Shown here: positions 10,709 through 22,599 of the stretch, one piece after another
Numbering within the stretch: the stretch's first letter is position 1
Layout: each line of letters begins with the position of its first letter
NCBI GenBank assembly: GCA_946800325.1
Contig: OX326956.1
Coordinates: 45,027,552 to 45,091,551, forward strand
DNA length: 64,000 nt
Direction: 5' to 3'
Source: Luzula sylvatica
Lineage: Eukaryota > Streptophyta > Magnoliopsida > Poales > Juncaceae
The notes under the pieces: model-generated
What the model was told of the DNA's origin: nothing
The model's input: the letters and a program-made list of their open reading frames with translations, nothing else
Databases searched by the model: none
Made by a program: the position numbers and the translations under genes

Positions 10709-10744
10709 AAAGATAAACACACAATCATATAGAATAAGCACACA
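10709..10744. repeat. 36-bp direct repeat, left copy (right copy 13338-13373)
   Basis: The two copies differ at a single base and share CACACAATCATATAGAATAA. They flank the solo LTR but lie outside its 5-bp target duplications, so the LTR landed between two existing copies about 70 bp apart. Confidence 0.7.
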
Positions 10745-10788
10745 AGGATACATAGAAGATTAGCATTTATTCTGCACAAGGACGACAT

Positions 10789-13302
10789 TGACGTACTCGA
10801 TAATGTAGGTGTCGTTTAATAATGAGGTGTGTATTTAAAATCCTAATTACGAGTATCAAATATATTTATATTTTCCTTATACTTGAATGAATATGACGAG
10901 TAAATGGCAAGTAAAGGGATCGTTCACAAGAGAGGTGGCCTCGACTCAAATTAATATATTCAATAAAGATTTTTCACAATTAATATTGATTCACAAGCAA
11001 GATGTTCCGATTATAATATTTAGATGTTCAAGGAATGTGTATCGCAAACGTGAAAGATTGTGGATGAGGAAAAGAGTGGCAAACAAGATCGAATAGAAAA
11101 AGAGAAAATAAAATCGAAAAATGGTAAACAAATCTTTGCTTCCCTTGATTTGAAAATTGGGGATTATGATATCTCAATCAATCGAGTCATTTAGAAATCT
11201 CTCGAAAATAAAATCATTTGCAAGGGTGATGAATTAATTATATATCAATTAATCATCACAAAATTTACGAATGAAAAATAAGATTTGTTCAAATATTTAT
11301 AAACCAAAAATCTAAACTAATCAAAATTTCATTCATGAAACCTTACTCAAATCAATCAAATAATCATAAACCATTATTGAATGATTTGAGTATTAAAATG
11401 ATGAGATATGAAATTAGGAAAAATAGTTATAAACCAATTAAATTCCCTAATTGATTTTCAATTAATAAAACACGATCGTTTTAATAACAAGATTTATTAT
11501 ATCATTAAAAACTTGATTTCTAAATTGATCAACTAATTAAAATATCAATATCCCCCTAATGAAATTACTCCCTTTTCATGACCAAAAATTCAACAAGTTT
11601 TATCAAGAAAGATCGTAAAAAAAATACCCATGTAAGTTTTATACAAACTCACTTTAGTTTGGAAATTATTTAATCAATAACTCTTTGGGTACACATTCAA
11701 ATCTTCCTTATCAAAACTCTACCCAAAACTTCCTCCAAAACTCTGGAATCAAAATCTGCCCCTTTTAAAAACCGAGAAAAGAAATTCGAATGTTCAAAAC
11801 CGAGAAATGAAATTCCAGAATACAAAGCACAATTCTCAAAACCAGGAATAGAAATCAGTTCTTATAAACCAAGAAAAGAAATACTAATATCAGAATCAAG
11901 AAAGGCAATCACAGAATTCAACACACAGTTTTTACACAATCCAGTTTCTCAAATCACAATTCTACGGTAAATATTACTCTGCAATTATTGTCCTAGAATA
12001 GTTCTAAAATCCTGACTCAATTCTACACCAATTTCAATCAGAATTCGATCAGAGAAATTGTTACCCTTTCCCACGATGATGCAGAGAGTTCGTCTGAGTA
12101 GTTCCTCGACTGAGATCCTGTCTTCTGGCGAGGTTGCTTCGTTTATCCAATGGAGCTTTCCTGTCTTTGAACCAATACCGGAAATTCTGAAGCTAGAGCT
12201 CGAAATTGATCAAGAGGATGAGTGTTCTGGGTGCTGGAGAGTGTGTCTGAGCTTTGTAGGAGTGAGGAGGAGGAGTCGAGAAGTTAGATCAGCTATGGAG
12301 ATTCTCTGATTGAGCTCTGGACGAGGATTAAAGAGAGAGGATGGGAGACGAAGGGTTCATGAAGCCTCCTGATGGGAGAGGGAGCTCGAGAGCTCGAGCT
12401 CTCAGTGGTAATCCGATGGTGAGGTCTATACAGGCTATTTATAGCCATGTTCTTGTGCCATGCTGGCAATCCGAGAGGAGTGAGATCAATTTGAAGAGAG
12501 GATAACCGTGGGACTCGATCCGGATCGAGGAATGTCTGCCAGAGGTGCCACGATGGCAATCCGAGAAGAGGACGTCGAGTTTTATCTTCGGATCGCGATC
12601 CGAAGAAGTTACGCTCGCCAGATTACAGGTTGGAGAAGACGAGGTTTTTATCTCCGTTTCATAGTACTGGAGGGGTCGAGTGGACTTTTGCATTGTTTCT
12701 TCTTAATAAATCGTTTAAATGGAGAGTCTGTTCGTATGGAAACTGGAGAGAGAGGGATCATGCTCCTGATTGGCTGTGAAAATGTTTATTCCTATTGGTC
12801 CCCATTTTTAAGGAAAGTGTTTGATCTTCGGTGGTTGAATCTTTGGTGCTGATTGTGTAATCCTCGGTCTTGACAAGGAGATGAGCGTGAGTAGAGTAGG
12901 TTACAAGATCCATCAGTCACAGGGGATTTCTTACACAGTAACGGGTCCTGGAGCGGGTCCGTTCGGGATCTGGTATTTAGGTTTTCTTTATAGCCTTTGG
13001 TGTGACGGTTTGATTTGAATAGAATCTTGACCCGTTTCACAAAATCCTTTGTAACTTCTTTCTCGTTCCTCCAAATTGCATGATCTTCATATCGAAATCG
13101 CTCGTCTTGATGAGACGAACGCAACCGTGAGCTTGGATTTGGAAAATGTGGTATTTTTAACCTGAAATAACACAAAAACCTTCATTAAAGTAATTTCATC
13201 ACGAAATGTTTAATACAAAGATTATAGCATCATTTTGTGTTTATATATTATTTAATTTCTTTGTTTTAATACTAAAATATGTATCAAAATACGCTCATAT
13301 CA
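10789..13302 (-). mobile_element. Solo LTR, 2514 bp, minus orientation
   Basis: On the minus strand it begins TGATATGAGCG (13302) and ends CGTCA (10789). The 5-bp target duplication GACAT is perfect (10784-10788 and 13303-13307). No internal domain lies between, so it formed by LTR-LTR recombination. A minus-strand TATA box (GGCTATAAATAGCCTG, about 12431-12446) is followed by GC-richer sequence that would be R/U5. The length and the TGATATGAGCG start suggest a Ty3-type (Athila/Tat-like) LTR; this is a weak inference. Open frames inside (12058-12852 +, 12792-13175 -) have no domain. Confidence 0.85.
12431..12446 (-). promoter_or_regulatory. TATA box of the solo LTR
   Basis: On the minus strand it reads GGCTATAAATAGCCTG. 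It is near-palindromic and sits upstream of the GC-rich LTR part, as expected for the LTR promoter. Confidence 0.55.
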
Positions 13303-13522
13303 GACATACAAAAAAAAAATCGAGAAATGATTCAAAAAAAGATACACACACAATCATATAGAATAAGCACACATCGATTGATGCTATTATTAGGGTCTGT
13401 CTTCATCATTATTTTTAGTTTTGCTTAAGGTGCGATTTAATCTTATCTAATGTGAGTTCAAGTTATATTTTTAGTTAACCAATCTACCGAGACTCCGTTT
13501 GGGAAAAAGACAAGGGATAAGG

Positions 13523-16500
13523 TGTTGGAACATTATTCCAACATTGGACTTATATGTAAAATATTATGTGTTGTAATATTGTCATTTGAATGCTTACAAT
13601 TTAGTGATCAATTTTAGTTAATAAATTAAGCATTAAATGTGTCAATTAAGTTGTGGGCCTTTTGATGTGTAGAATATTGTGGGTGGTGATTCTATTTTCT
13701 ATGATGGGCTGAATTAGAAGATCCACATTATGAGCCCAAAAGGCATGTCTTTGTGAAAAGATGTCTTGTGGCTATATAAGCAATTTGGTCCCAAGTACAT
13801 ATGATGATGAAAATCCATTCTTAAATCTGCCCCATTAAGATTAGAGAGAGAGATCCATTAGAGAAAAACAAAAGGACTCTAAATTGGACATCATAAAGTA
13901 CTTGGAATTCCATTCTTGCAACTAAGGCTTCATGGACGCAACGACAATGATGGCGCGACATCAATTCGGACAAATTTCATACGCTTCCGCATACGGTTAA
14001 GGTACGGTTTTAATTAAGATTATTCGGTTGAATTCACATAGTTATTACGGTCCGTTTTGTACGGAATAAATTTAATTGAATTATTTTATTCACGGACGGT
14101 GCCGGATCGTCGCCGTCCTAACAATTGGTATCAGAGCGAAACTATGGTGAATCACAGTTTAAATGGAAGAGAAACTAAGTATATAGTGTTTAAAACGATT
14201 TCTCTCGTCCAATTTTTGTTAATTTCGGATAATTTCGTTTTTTTATCGAAACGGGTCTTTAACGGATCACAAAATTAGAGAGAAAGAAAAGTTTATAGAA
14301 AATTTGTACTATCTCTCTATACTCAGTGGATAATTCCGGACACATCTGTGGTCTCCGTTTCGTCTACGGACGTCGGTGGCACAGTGGCCCGCCGACCAGA
14401 TACGGGACCAGAGAGGGACGCCATTTTTTTCCTTTCCATTTTTTCCCTCTGAAGCTCCTGGTCGTAATGTTTCATGAAGAGATGGGATTTTAGTTCTTGG
14501 TTTTTTATGTTAAAGAAAATTAGAATTTGACATTCCGGTTTTTTAAGTTTTTAAAAATCCGGAATTACAAATTCTAAGTATAAAATCAGGATATCAAATT
14601 CTGGATTTTAAAGTCTGGATTTAGAAATTAGAATATAAAATCCAGGATTTTAAAGTATGGATTTAAAAATCGGGATATAGAATCCCGGATTTTAAGGTTT
14701 GGATTTTGAAAATATGGAAAACAAAAACCAGGAAATAAATTTAGGATTCTTTATCCTGGTTTTCTTAGGGTATTTCAAATTCCGAGTTTAGAAATCTGGG
14801 AAATAAAAAGTGGGATTTTAATTTAGGATTTCAAATTCTGTTTTTGTGAGGATATATAAAACCTGGAATCTGAAAATTCAGGACAATAAAATTCTGGAAT
14901 ACATAAATTCTGGATATTCAAAGTCTGGAATCAGTAATTCCGAATCTGGAAATTCAGAATTTTGAAATCCGGAGCAGGAAAATTCCGAATTTGGAGAATT
15001 TGGAAATTCTAAATATGGAAATTTTGAATATGGAAATTATGGATATTAAAATTCAAAATATTAAAATTTTGAATATTAAATTTAAGGAAATTGTCCATAA
15101 TAAGGTATAATTTAAAGATTAATTAAAAGGTTCAAGATATATGTGTTTTAAGATTAATTAAGGTCAGCAACATGTCGCCAAAGTGACCTCTCTTGTTGAA
15201 ATTAATTATATTTTAAAATATAAAAGGATATGTGTATGATATTATTTAAATATTGACCGGCCCAAAGGAAGGCAATATTTAATATAATTTCATATGCATC
15301 TGTGGTAATAAGTGTGTGATAATTATTCGGTTTTACGTGTGATTTATTTAATCGGCCCAAAGGAAGGTTAATTTATTGACACGTTAATTTATTATCTATT
15401 CTTGATTACTACACCAAGATATTAATAAGAAGTTAATATGATTGGCCAAAGTCAAAATATTAACGGAAAAGGGATATCTTGATGATGGGGATAACCTTTA
15501 ATTAAATTTATTATTATTATTCGGTTATTTTGGTGAGCAATACAATGCTTGATTATAGTTATTTTTTTAACATTAATTCGGTACTCACATTTATTGGAAA
15601 TATGGTTCTTTAATGATGTCTTGGTTGCGGGGGGAAATACGGCTACAATTTTTGTTTAGCCGAAAAGACAAACTTAGACATCTCAAGAACATTGATATTG
15701 GTATATATATATTTTTGGTTTTATAACAAAATCATCTTTTTTGTTTTGAGATGAATTTTGTAGAGAAAGTATAGAAATTCAGAGTAATATTTGTCTATCA
15801 TATATTTTGGTACAAATTCCAATAAGGTATAATTACCCAATATGTTATATAAGCAAGACGTTGCTTATATGGGTGTAATTTCGGTTAAGGATATTCGGTT
15901 ATAGTGGGAGTAAATATTTGTACAATTATTATGATCCTACGTTGATATTATTGATGGACGGAATTGGTTAGGGACACATAAAGTTTCATGACAAACAAGT
16001 ACGCGTATTTCGGTTTATGTTCAATACGTAATTATAAGGAATTACATATAGTCCAAGTGGGAGATTGTTGGAACATTATTCCAACATTGGACTTATATGT
16101 AAAATATTATGTGTTGTAATATTGTCATTTGAATGCTTACAATTTAGTGATCAATTTTAGTTAATAAATTAAGCATTAAATGTGTCAATTAAGTTGTGGG
16201 CCTTTTGATGTGTAGAATATTGTGGGTGGTGATTCTATTTTCTATGATGGGCTGAATTAGAAGATCCACATTTTGAGCCCAAAAGGCATGTCTTTGTGAA
16301 AAGATGTCTTGTGGCTATATAAGCAATTTGGTCCCAAGTACATATGATGATGAAAATCCATTCTTAAATCTGCCCCATTAAGATTAGAGAGAGAGATCCA
16401 TTAGAGAAAAACAAAAGGACTCTAAATTGGACATCATAAAGTACTTGGAATTCCATTCTTGCAACTAAGGCTTCATGGACGCAACGACAATGATGGCGCG

Positions 16501-16666
16501 ACATCAATTCGGACAAATTTCATACGCTTCCGCATACGGTTAAGGTACGGTTTTAATTAAGATTATTCGGTTGAATTCACATAGTTATTACGGTCCGTTT
16601 TGTACGGAATAAATTTAATTGAATTATTTTATTCACGGACGGTGCCGGATCGTCGCCGTCCTAACA
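13523..16666 (+). mobile_element. Young non-autonomous copia-type LTR retrotransposon, 3144 bp
   Basis: LTRs are 13523-14123 and 16066-16666, both 601 bp, starting TGTTGGAACATT and ending CCTAACA. One difference was noticed (CACATTATG against CACATTTTG). The target duplication is TAAGG (13518-13522 and 16667-16671). The primer-binding site TTGGTATCAGAGC follows the 5' LTR (initiator-Met tRNA type), and the polypurine tract AAGTGGGAGAT precedes the 3' LTR. The 1.94-kb interior has no gag, protease, RT or integrase frame, so it must be mobilised in trans. The PBS and short LTR fit copia-type elements. Confidence 0.93.
14530..15060. repeat. Degenerate AAATTCTGGAAT-type repeat region inside the element
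   Basis: About 530 bp of loosely repeated words of the form aaatccggatt / aaattctggaat at intervals of 12-25 bases, filling the place where coding sequence would be in a full element. Confidence 0.6.
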
Positions 16667-16868
16667 TAAGGTAGGTGTAAATTTTTCGAGGAACAATGCG
16701 TTACTTTTATTTATCCTTTAATTTTGGAATGATATTTGATAATGTCGTATGCATAAATTTTGGGATAGCGTGAATTTAGAATATTTTAAAATGACCAAAA
16801 TACTTTTTTTGCTTATAAATTTAAAATGAATATGGTTCAAATATAAAGTGTTTACGTTATATTATATT

Positions 16869-17206
16869 GGGGAATTCTATTATACACATTTTTTGCTTAT
16901 GATACACCTATTTCAAATGTATTTTTTAGTAATTATCAACTAATGAGTATTTGAAGTAAATGTTCAAGTATATTTATCAATAAATGATAGGTTAAATAGG
17001 AAATTTGAATTATTCATGCAAAAACAAATATCCATAAAAAATAAAATTTATGATATACCCTTCTAAATATCCAAAATACCCTTTTAAAAAGGTGTATGAT
17101 AGAACTCCCCTAAAAGATAAATTTTATGATACACCCTTTTACAAATATAATTAATTGCTAAAATACCCAAAATACCCTTGTAAAAGGGTGTATGATATAA
17201 TTCCCC
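16869..17206. mobile_element. MITE, GGGGAATTCTAT family
   Basis: Ends are GGGGAATTCTATTATACAC and an inverted ATAATTCCCC. The duplication ATTATATT flanks it (16861-16868 and 17207-17214). A second right-end copy (GGTGTATGATAGAACTCCCC, 17098-17117) lies inside, so the right end is duplicated in tandem. Relatives lie at 24994-25228 and 25925-26167. Confidence 0.8.
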
Positions 17207-17214
17207 ATTATATT

Positions 17215-17441
17215 ATTTTACATTACATTGACATTATATTATATTATATTATACTATGTTATTTTAAGTTATGTTACATTATATTATATTACATTACATT
17301 ACATTATCTTATGTTATAATATACTATATTACACTATAATATATCACATCATTTCGCTTATATTATATCACATCTTATGCTATTATATTGTATTATATTG
17401 CAATGCATTATATTAGATTATATTATATTAAATGATGGTAT

Positions 17442-17478
<37 letters not shown>

Positions 17479-17554
17479 CAACAACAACATCATCATCAAT
17501 AATAATAATAATAATAATTGCAATAACAACAACAACATCATCAATAATAATAAG
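17215..17554. repeat. TTATA-rich low-complexity DNA and AAT/AAC microsatellite
   Basis: 17215-17420 is a degenerate TTATATTA/TTACATTA repeat. 17447-17550 is an (AAT)n/(AAC)n/(ATC)n microsatellite. Open frames here are low-complexity artefacts. Confidence 0.85.
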
Positions 17555-17861
17555 AGGCCATTTACCGTACCCCCAAACCCATCACCACATCCTTGATATC
17601 CTATCCATCTCCCAAAAATTACCCACTCGATTAACAATGCTTCGAATTAACTGTTAATTGAATTAATGAATTATTAGGTACTAATATGAGGTGTTAATTT
17701 ACTCACAATTAACTGTTAATTCGAAGCATTAATTAATTTGGAGAGAGGGTGGGGTGCAAATTGGAGTTGGGGATTAACACCCAACCCAAAAAAAACAAAT
17801 GTATTGAAATCGTGGGCGTTGTGATGGGTTTGGGGGGCATGGCCGCATGGTATAATTTCCC
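17555..17861. mobile_element. TIR element remnant with a palindromic core
   Basis: GGCCATTTACCGTACCCCCAA at the left is inverted at the right (TTGGGGGGCATGGCC), with CCCATCAC/GTGATGGG continuing the match. The outer left end seems overwritten by the microsatellite. Inside, 17636-17659 and 17707-17730 form a 24-bp inverted pair (AATGCTTCGAATTAACTG...) with one mismatch, which may be a separate small MITE. Confidence 0.55.
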
Positions 17862-18589
17862 TAATAATAATATGCGTAGTATTTTGGTGAAGGTGTGAGG
17901 ATAGGTGAAGAATAGCTTTATGGTCGTTTTTTGTGGTGATAACTCTAATTTTTTTTAGGAGAATGTTGCATATCCCCCTAATTTCTCCTGGAGATCATGC
18001 GGTTAAATCAAGTGTCATGCTGTTAAACCGAAGCCCAATACAAATGTAAGTTGTCCCCACTATCTCTTTTATATTGGGTGTTAAATCATGTGTACTTATT
18101 ATGACAATGACATGTACCAGCACCTCATTTTTTGTGCACCTCGAGACCCGATAACAAAACTCTGGACATCACTTTCTTCTTTTTTCTATTTTTTTCATTC
18201 AAATTTGAATTTCAAAACCCTCACCATTGTTGTCTAGAGCTTTATTAAAACAAAAAATGGCAACCTTTATTTTGTTTTGCTGAGGTGAAGAAATGAATTG
18301 TAATTTTCATTATTTTTTTTTCTTTTTCTTGAAACTACTTTTACTGTTTTTATTTTCTTATAAAAATCCAAGATTATGGTTGATTCTTCTCTTTCATTTA
18401 ATATTTTGTTGTTGACATTAAGAAGAATTTCTCATTTTTTCCAGGTTTGTCCACTTATTTTTGCATATTTTAATTCTTTTTTCCTTCTTCTCACTTTTTT
18501 TCCATACATTACAAATTTTGCAGACATTGTTCTTTCATTGTTTTTTCTTTCTTTTCATTTTTGTGTTTGACTTGTTTCATTTTAGTGCT
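17862..18589. other. Intergenic DNA, T-rich, nothing recognised
   Basis: Pyrimidine-rich stretches at 18170-18600 produce open frames of Phe/Leu/Ser with no coding character. Confidence 0.5.
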
Positions 18590-19400
18590 AACATTTAATA
18601 TGATTGGAATGTAATAAGAATGCATCAGAAATGTAAGGTTACGTAATATTTAATATTTAATATTTGTTAACAAAAAGTTCACATAACATTAACATTTAAA
18701 ATTGACTATATAGTCTATATTTGACACCAAAAATCAATATTCATTTCTTATTAACATTTAACATCTAATATAGTAGGAATGTAATAAGAATAATATTTTA
18801 CATTCAACACTTACCATACTTGAAAAAAATATTGTGTAATATTTGACACCAAATATTTTAGACTCGAGACTAAACATGATGGCAATGTACCATAGTATAC
18901 TATGAACAATATTTGACTTTTATTATTAACCAAATCTGAAATTCAATATAAATCTTATTCAATACTAAGATATTCAATGTATAATATTTAACACCGAATT
19001 TTTAGACTTAACAGTAAATATGATGGCATGTACCATTACTTAACATCCAATATTAACCTTGCTTGACATCCTATACGAAGATTTATTTGAAATCCAATAT
19101 AAATACCAAAATAATATTCAACATTTAACATTCAGTATCTAATATTTAACGTTACGTGTATCATATTATGAACAATATTTAACATCCATTGTTAACCAAA
19201 TCTGAAATTCAATATAAATATCTTATTCATTACTAAAATATTCGATGTCTAATATTTAACACTCAACACACTTAACACCAATATTGCACATCCAGCATCT
19301 AATCTTTACAATATTCTTTACAATATTTATTGTATTTTATTTTAGACTTAACACCAAATATGATGACATTTACCATCCTTAACATCAAATATTTAACCTG
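18590..19400. repeat. Degenerate AATATTTAACATYYAATAT repeat region
   Basis: The words ATTTAACA, AATATTTAACAC and AACATTTAA recur dozens of times with irregular spacing over 800 bp. Larger partial duplications are also visible (a CTGAAATTCAATATAAAT block near 18929 and 19203). It looks like an old, slipped minisatellite. Confidence 0.6.
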
Positions 19401-19404
19401 CAAT

Positions 19405-19670
19405 CAGTGTTGTGAAAAACGGTGAAAAAATGGTGTTTCGGTGGAAAAACGTTCCGTTTTTTACAAGACGGTTTGATAAAATGGTCAAACGTTTTTTTAA
19501 TGTGTTTGACAGTTTTTTTGTGAAAAAAAACGGTCGTTTTTTGCATCAAACGTGATGGATTTTTGGTTATTTTTATTATTTTCAGCCTAAATTTTGAGGC
19601 CCAAATTATTTTTTGGCCCAAATCTAATCTTCTCTCGTTCATCTCACGTGCTCACGGCCTCACACTCACT

Positions 19671-19706
<36 letters not shown>

Positions 19707-19900
19707 CTCGATCGATCGATTGACGAGGCTACTCAGAGTCAGAGTCGGGACTAGGTACTCACTCTTCTCTCTCTCTTGATCGATTGCGACACTACTCTAC
19801 TCAGTACTCAATCTGCGACTGAATATGTGCTTGGCTTTCTCGATCTGCGATTGACTGACTTGGCTTTCTCGATCTGGTACAGTGGCTAAAATTTAGAATT
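19405..19900 (+). mobile_element. hAT-type transposon end with 5' leader
   Basis: It begins CAGTGTTGTGAAAAACGG, a terminal sequence typical of plant hAT elements, and continues with a region holding a (CT)n tract at 19674-19703 like a 5' leader. No matching right end (ACAACACTG type) or transposase frame is found, so only one end appears to remain. Confidence 0.45.
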
Positions 19901-20040
19901 TTAATTTAGAATGAGTAAACTACGTTTTAGTTTCTAGAAATAATAGTCTTCATTCAATTTGGCAGTGAGTAATTGACATTTACAGAGACAATTAAAAAAC
20001 AAAATATTTTTATTTGTATTTTTCTGATCTTTTGTTTATT

Positions 20041-20762
20041 TTTTTTTTGATTAACTGAGACGGGTTCTTAGACCCGCACTCAGGCTATATTAAAAAAATA
20101 ATATAGAACATGAGTTTGTATTATTTACACGGTTTTGTTGCTTCACTCCTGCCTACTATCTAATAACCTATTTTTGGTCTAAGTTATTTCTTCTAGTTGC
20201 GCTCTTGTTGGCTTCTTTTTCATCAATCGCTCATGCAATGTTACTTCTTCTTTGATCCTTTTAACCACTTGTATGTGTGATGAGAATTTACCTTGAAATA
20301 TTCTTTGACATCTTTCTTTCCATATTTCGAAGCACACCTGCATCATAATTGGTTTGTGTTGTTTTGGCACTTGTTTGTCCAAAATTACGTCTATTAGACA
20401 ATGAGCATTTAGTTGATTGATGTGGAAATAAGTGTCTATTGTCGTCCATACAGCCACCATATATGGGCATAACCCAATTATGTGCTTTAGGGTTTCTTCA
20501 TCTCGCAAGCACAACACGCACCTGTTTGGCAATTGCCAGCCTTTCTTTCTCAAATTGTCCAATGTGAGTATCTTGTTCAAAGAACAAAGCCAAACGAAAC
20601 ACTTTATTTTGGGCAATATGTTAATTCTCCATATATTGGCCTTATGAGACTGTATTCACTCCTTTAATCATGAATAGATATGCACTCTTAACCGTAAATT
20701 GACCATTGGATGTCCATCTCCATTTGATTACATCTTGTTGTGTTGTTTGTACTTGCGTGATC
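20041..20762 (-). mobile_element. 5'-truncated LINE insertion
   Basis: It is flanked by near-identical target duplications TCTGATCTTTTGTTTATT (20023-20040) and TCTGATATCTTTTGTTTATT (from 20763). On the minus strand it ends in a poly-A tail (T run at 20041-20048). It contains the C-terminal part of ORF2. Long target duplications, 5' truncation and a poly-A tail are hallmarks of target-primed reverse transcription. Confidence 0.82.
20179..20616 (-). pseudogene. LINE ORF2 C-terminus (zf-RVT region)
   Basis: The open frame of 145 codons begins PKIKCFVWLCSLNKILTLDN and contains RCVLCLRDEETLKHIIGLC, the zinc-binding zf-RVT segment found after reverse transcriptase in plant LINEs. Upstream on the same strand (20617-20740) the family's FTVKSAY segment can be read before a stop. 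The RT and endonuclease domains are missing through 5' truncation. Confidence 0.85.
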
Positions 20763-20786
20763 TCTGATATCTTTTGTTTATTTTTT

Positions 20787-21990
20787 GTGATTGTTATTTA
20801 CAGAGAATTAAAAAAAAAAAATCAAAACCTAATTTATTAGAATTACTATGAATTTAACACATGATAAACAGTGTACACGTTAAACGGTGAAAAAAGAGTT
20901 AACCAAGTCAACCTAGGAAACCCCATTAGATATCCACTCTTCCTTTCCATTTATGATTTCATCGCATTTATCGATTTCCCGATAAATAGCATTTCTAAAA
21001 TCGTTTACGTTGGTTCACTGGCCTTGGGGCAGGGCTGAGGCTGGCTGGGTTTGACATGTCACAACCAAAACGAGAAGAGTCGCACAAAGCAAACGCTGAA
21101 AAAATGTCGTCATCAGTTTTGTTGTTTTTTATTTGGACGAGCGCTCAATTACTCTGATTTGTGTTCTAAAATCAGTTTTGTTGTGCATTGATTTTTATTC
21201 CAAGGACTTGCCGGATATTGTTAGGCATGCAGCTTAATTAAGTCTGCAAAGAAAGTGATATTCCCTACAAAGAGATGATATCTGTTAGCATTAACTAGAT
21301 TTCACTATTATTTATCATAGGAGTATCCCGCTCCATGATCTGTGACTGTGGTAGGAAGTATAAGTCTAGAATCTCTAAATTGTAAGAGCAAATCATAATA
21401 AAAATCTAGATTAAATTCATTTGCATTTATCTTTAAATTTGCAAAAACTCTCCTATTACCGCTGTTTTGGCCGTCTGATAAAATCAATCAGAACCATTTG
21501 TTTTTCACTTTTTGTACTTTTTTTTGTAGAGATTGTAAGAGCAAATCACAAGAAAATGCATCATTTACTCAGTCACGCACCAGATTGAAATTGCTAAAAC
21601 CATGTTGGAATTCAATTATTGACAGAAATAACATGTTTGCGAACTTAGTTAGCGAAACATCAGTTGATGAAACACAAGTCTTCAAATTTACTGGTGATTT
21701 TTATTTGAAAAATCTGTCATAATTTAGAATTGTATTATCGAAGTCGTATGAAGCCATGGAATGTGTGGTTTCGTCAGATCACTTCAGCAATACGTGATAG
21801 GATTTAGAAAATGTGCTAGCTATGTAATCCTGTTGCACAAACTAATTAAATTTTTGTATCATGTTCCTTGCTTTGTATAATAAATAAGATGCGTATATTT
21901 TTTTCTTTTCATTTTGCTTTCCCTGCCTAAGCATCAATTGCCTTGGGCTGAAAAAATATCTCAATTACATATTCTCCCCTCCCATTAATT
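20787..21990. other. Intergenic DNA, nothing recognised
   Basis: No domain-bearing frame. A 74-codon frame at 21498-21722 is unrecognised. The word ATTGTAAGAGCAAATCA occurs twice, near 21379 and 21534. Confidence 0.45.
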
Positions 21991-21999
21991 TTTGGATAC

Positions 22000-22539
22000 T
22001 AGAGATATGGTGAGGCCACATCACCCAGGCACTGTTCATCTATACTGTTCTCTGTTCAAAGATACTGTTCACCATTGTGCTGTTCATTCAACTACTGTTC
22101 ATCCCGGTAATTTTTTTTTTTTTTATTTTTTTTTTTGAATTTTATTTTATTTGACATATGTCTTGTGTTCTAAATAAAATATTTGAATTTTTCATCGTAT
22201 TAATAAATATAATTGGCATATGTCTTGTGTTCTAAATAAAATATTTGAAGTTTTCATCGTATTAATAAAAATAATTTGTATACTATAATTTTACTGTTAA
22301 CAAAATACTATTCACACAAAAATACTTTTTGTTAGTCTGAGCTGGTATTATTATTTTTTTTGGCTTATTATAACAGTTTTGATTGATACCAAACTGCGTT
22401 TTTTTGTGCTTATTATAATATTTTTGATTCGTACCAATTCTAAATATATCAAATAATATATAAAATTATTACTTTTGCTTATTATATTATTTCTTATCAA
22501 ATAATATACCCCGCAGCGAAGCGCGGGATATTGTCCTAG
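22000..22539 (+). mobile_element. Helitron, 3' end clear, 5' end uncertain
   Basis: The 3' terminus has a GC hairpin (CCCGC...GCGGG, 22510-22527) followed about 8 bases later by CTAG (22536-22539) and a host T, the plant Helitron ending. Upstream are an array of ACTGTTCA words (22037-22105) and a 66-bp tandem duplication (about 22151-22280). The 5' end is probably near 22000 but is not a sure TC terminus. Confidence 0.55.
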
Positions 22540-22599
22540 TCTATCTAATATATAATGCAAGGGGATTTGCTGCCTCCTGGTGCAGCCACGTCACCAGGG

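Noticed and set aside
12058..13175. Several open frames of 83-127 codons
   Set aside because: They lie within the solo LTR, overlap each other on both strands and show no domain; they follow from locally higher GC.
17228..17637. Tyr/Ile-rich and Leu-rich open frames
   Set aside because: They are translations of TTATA-type and AAT/AAC simple repeats.
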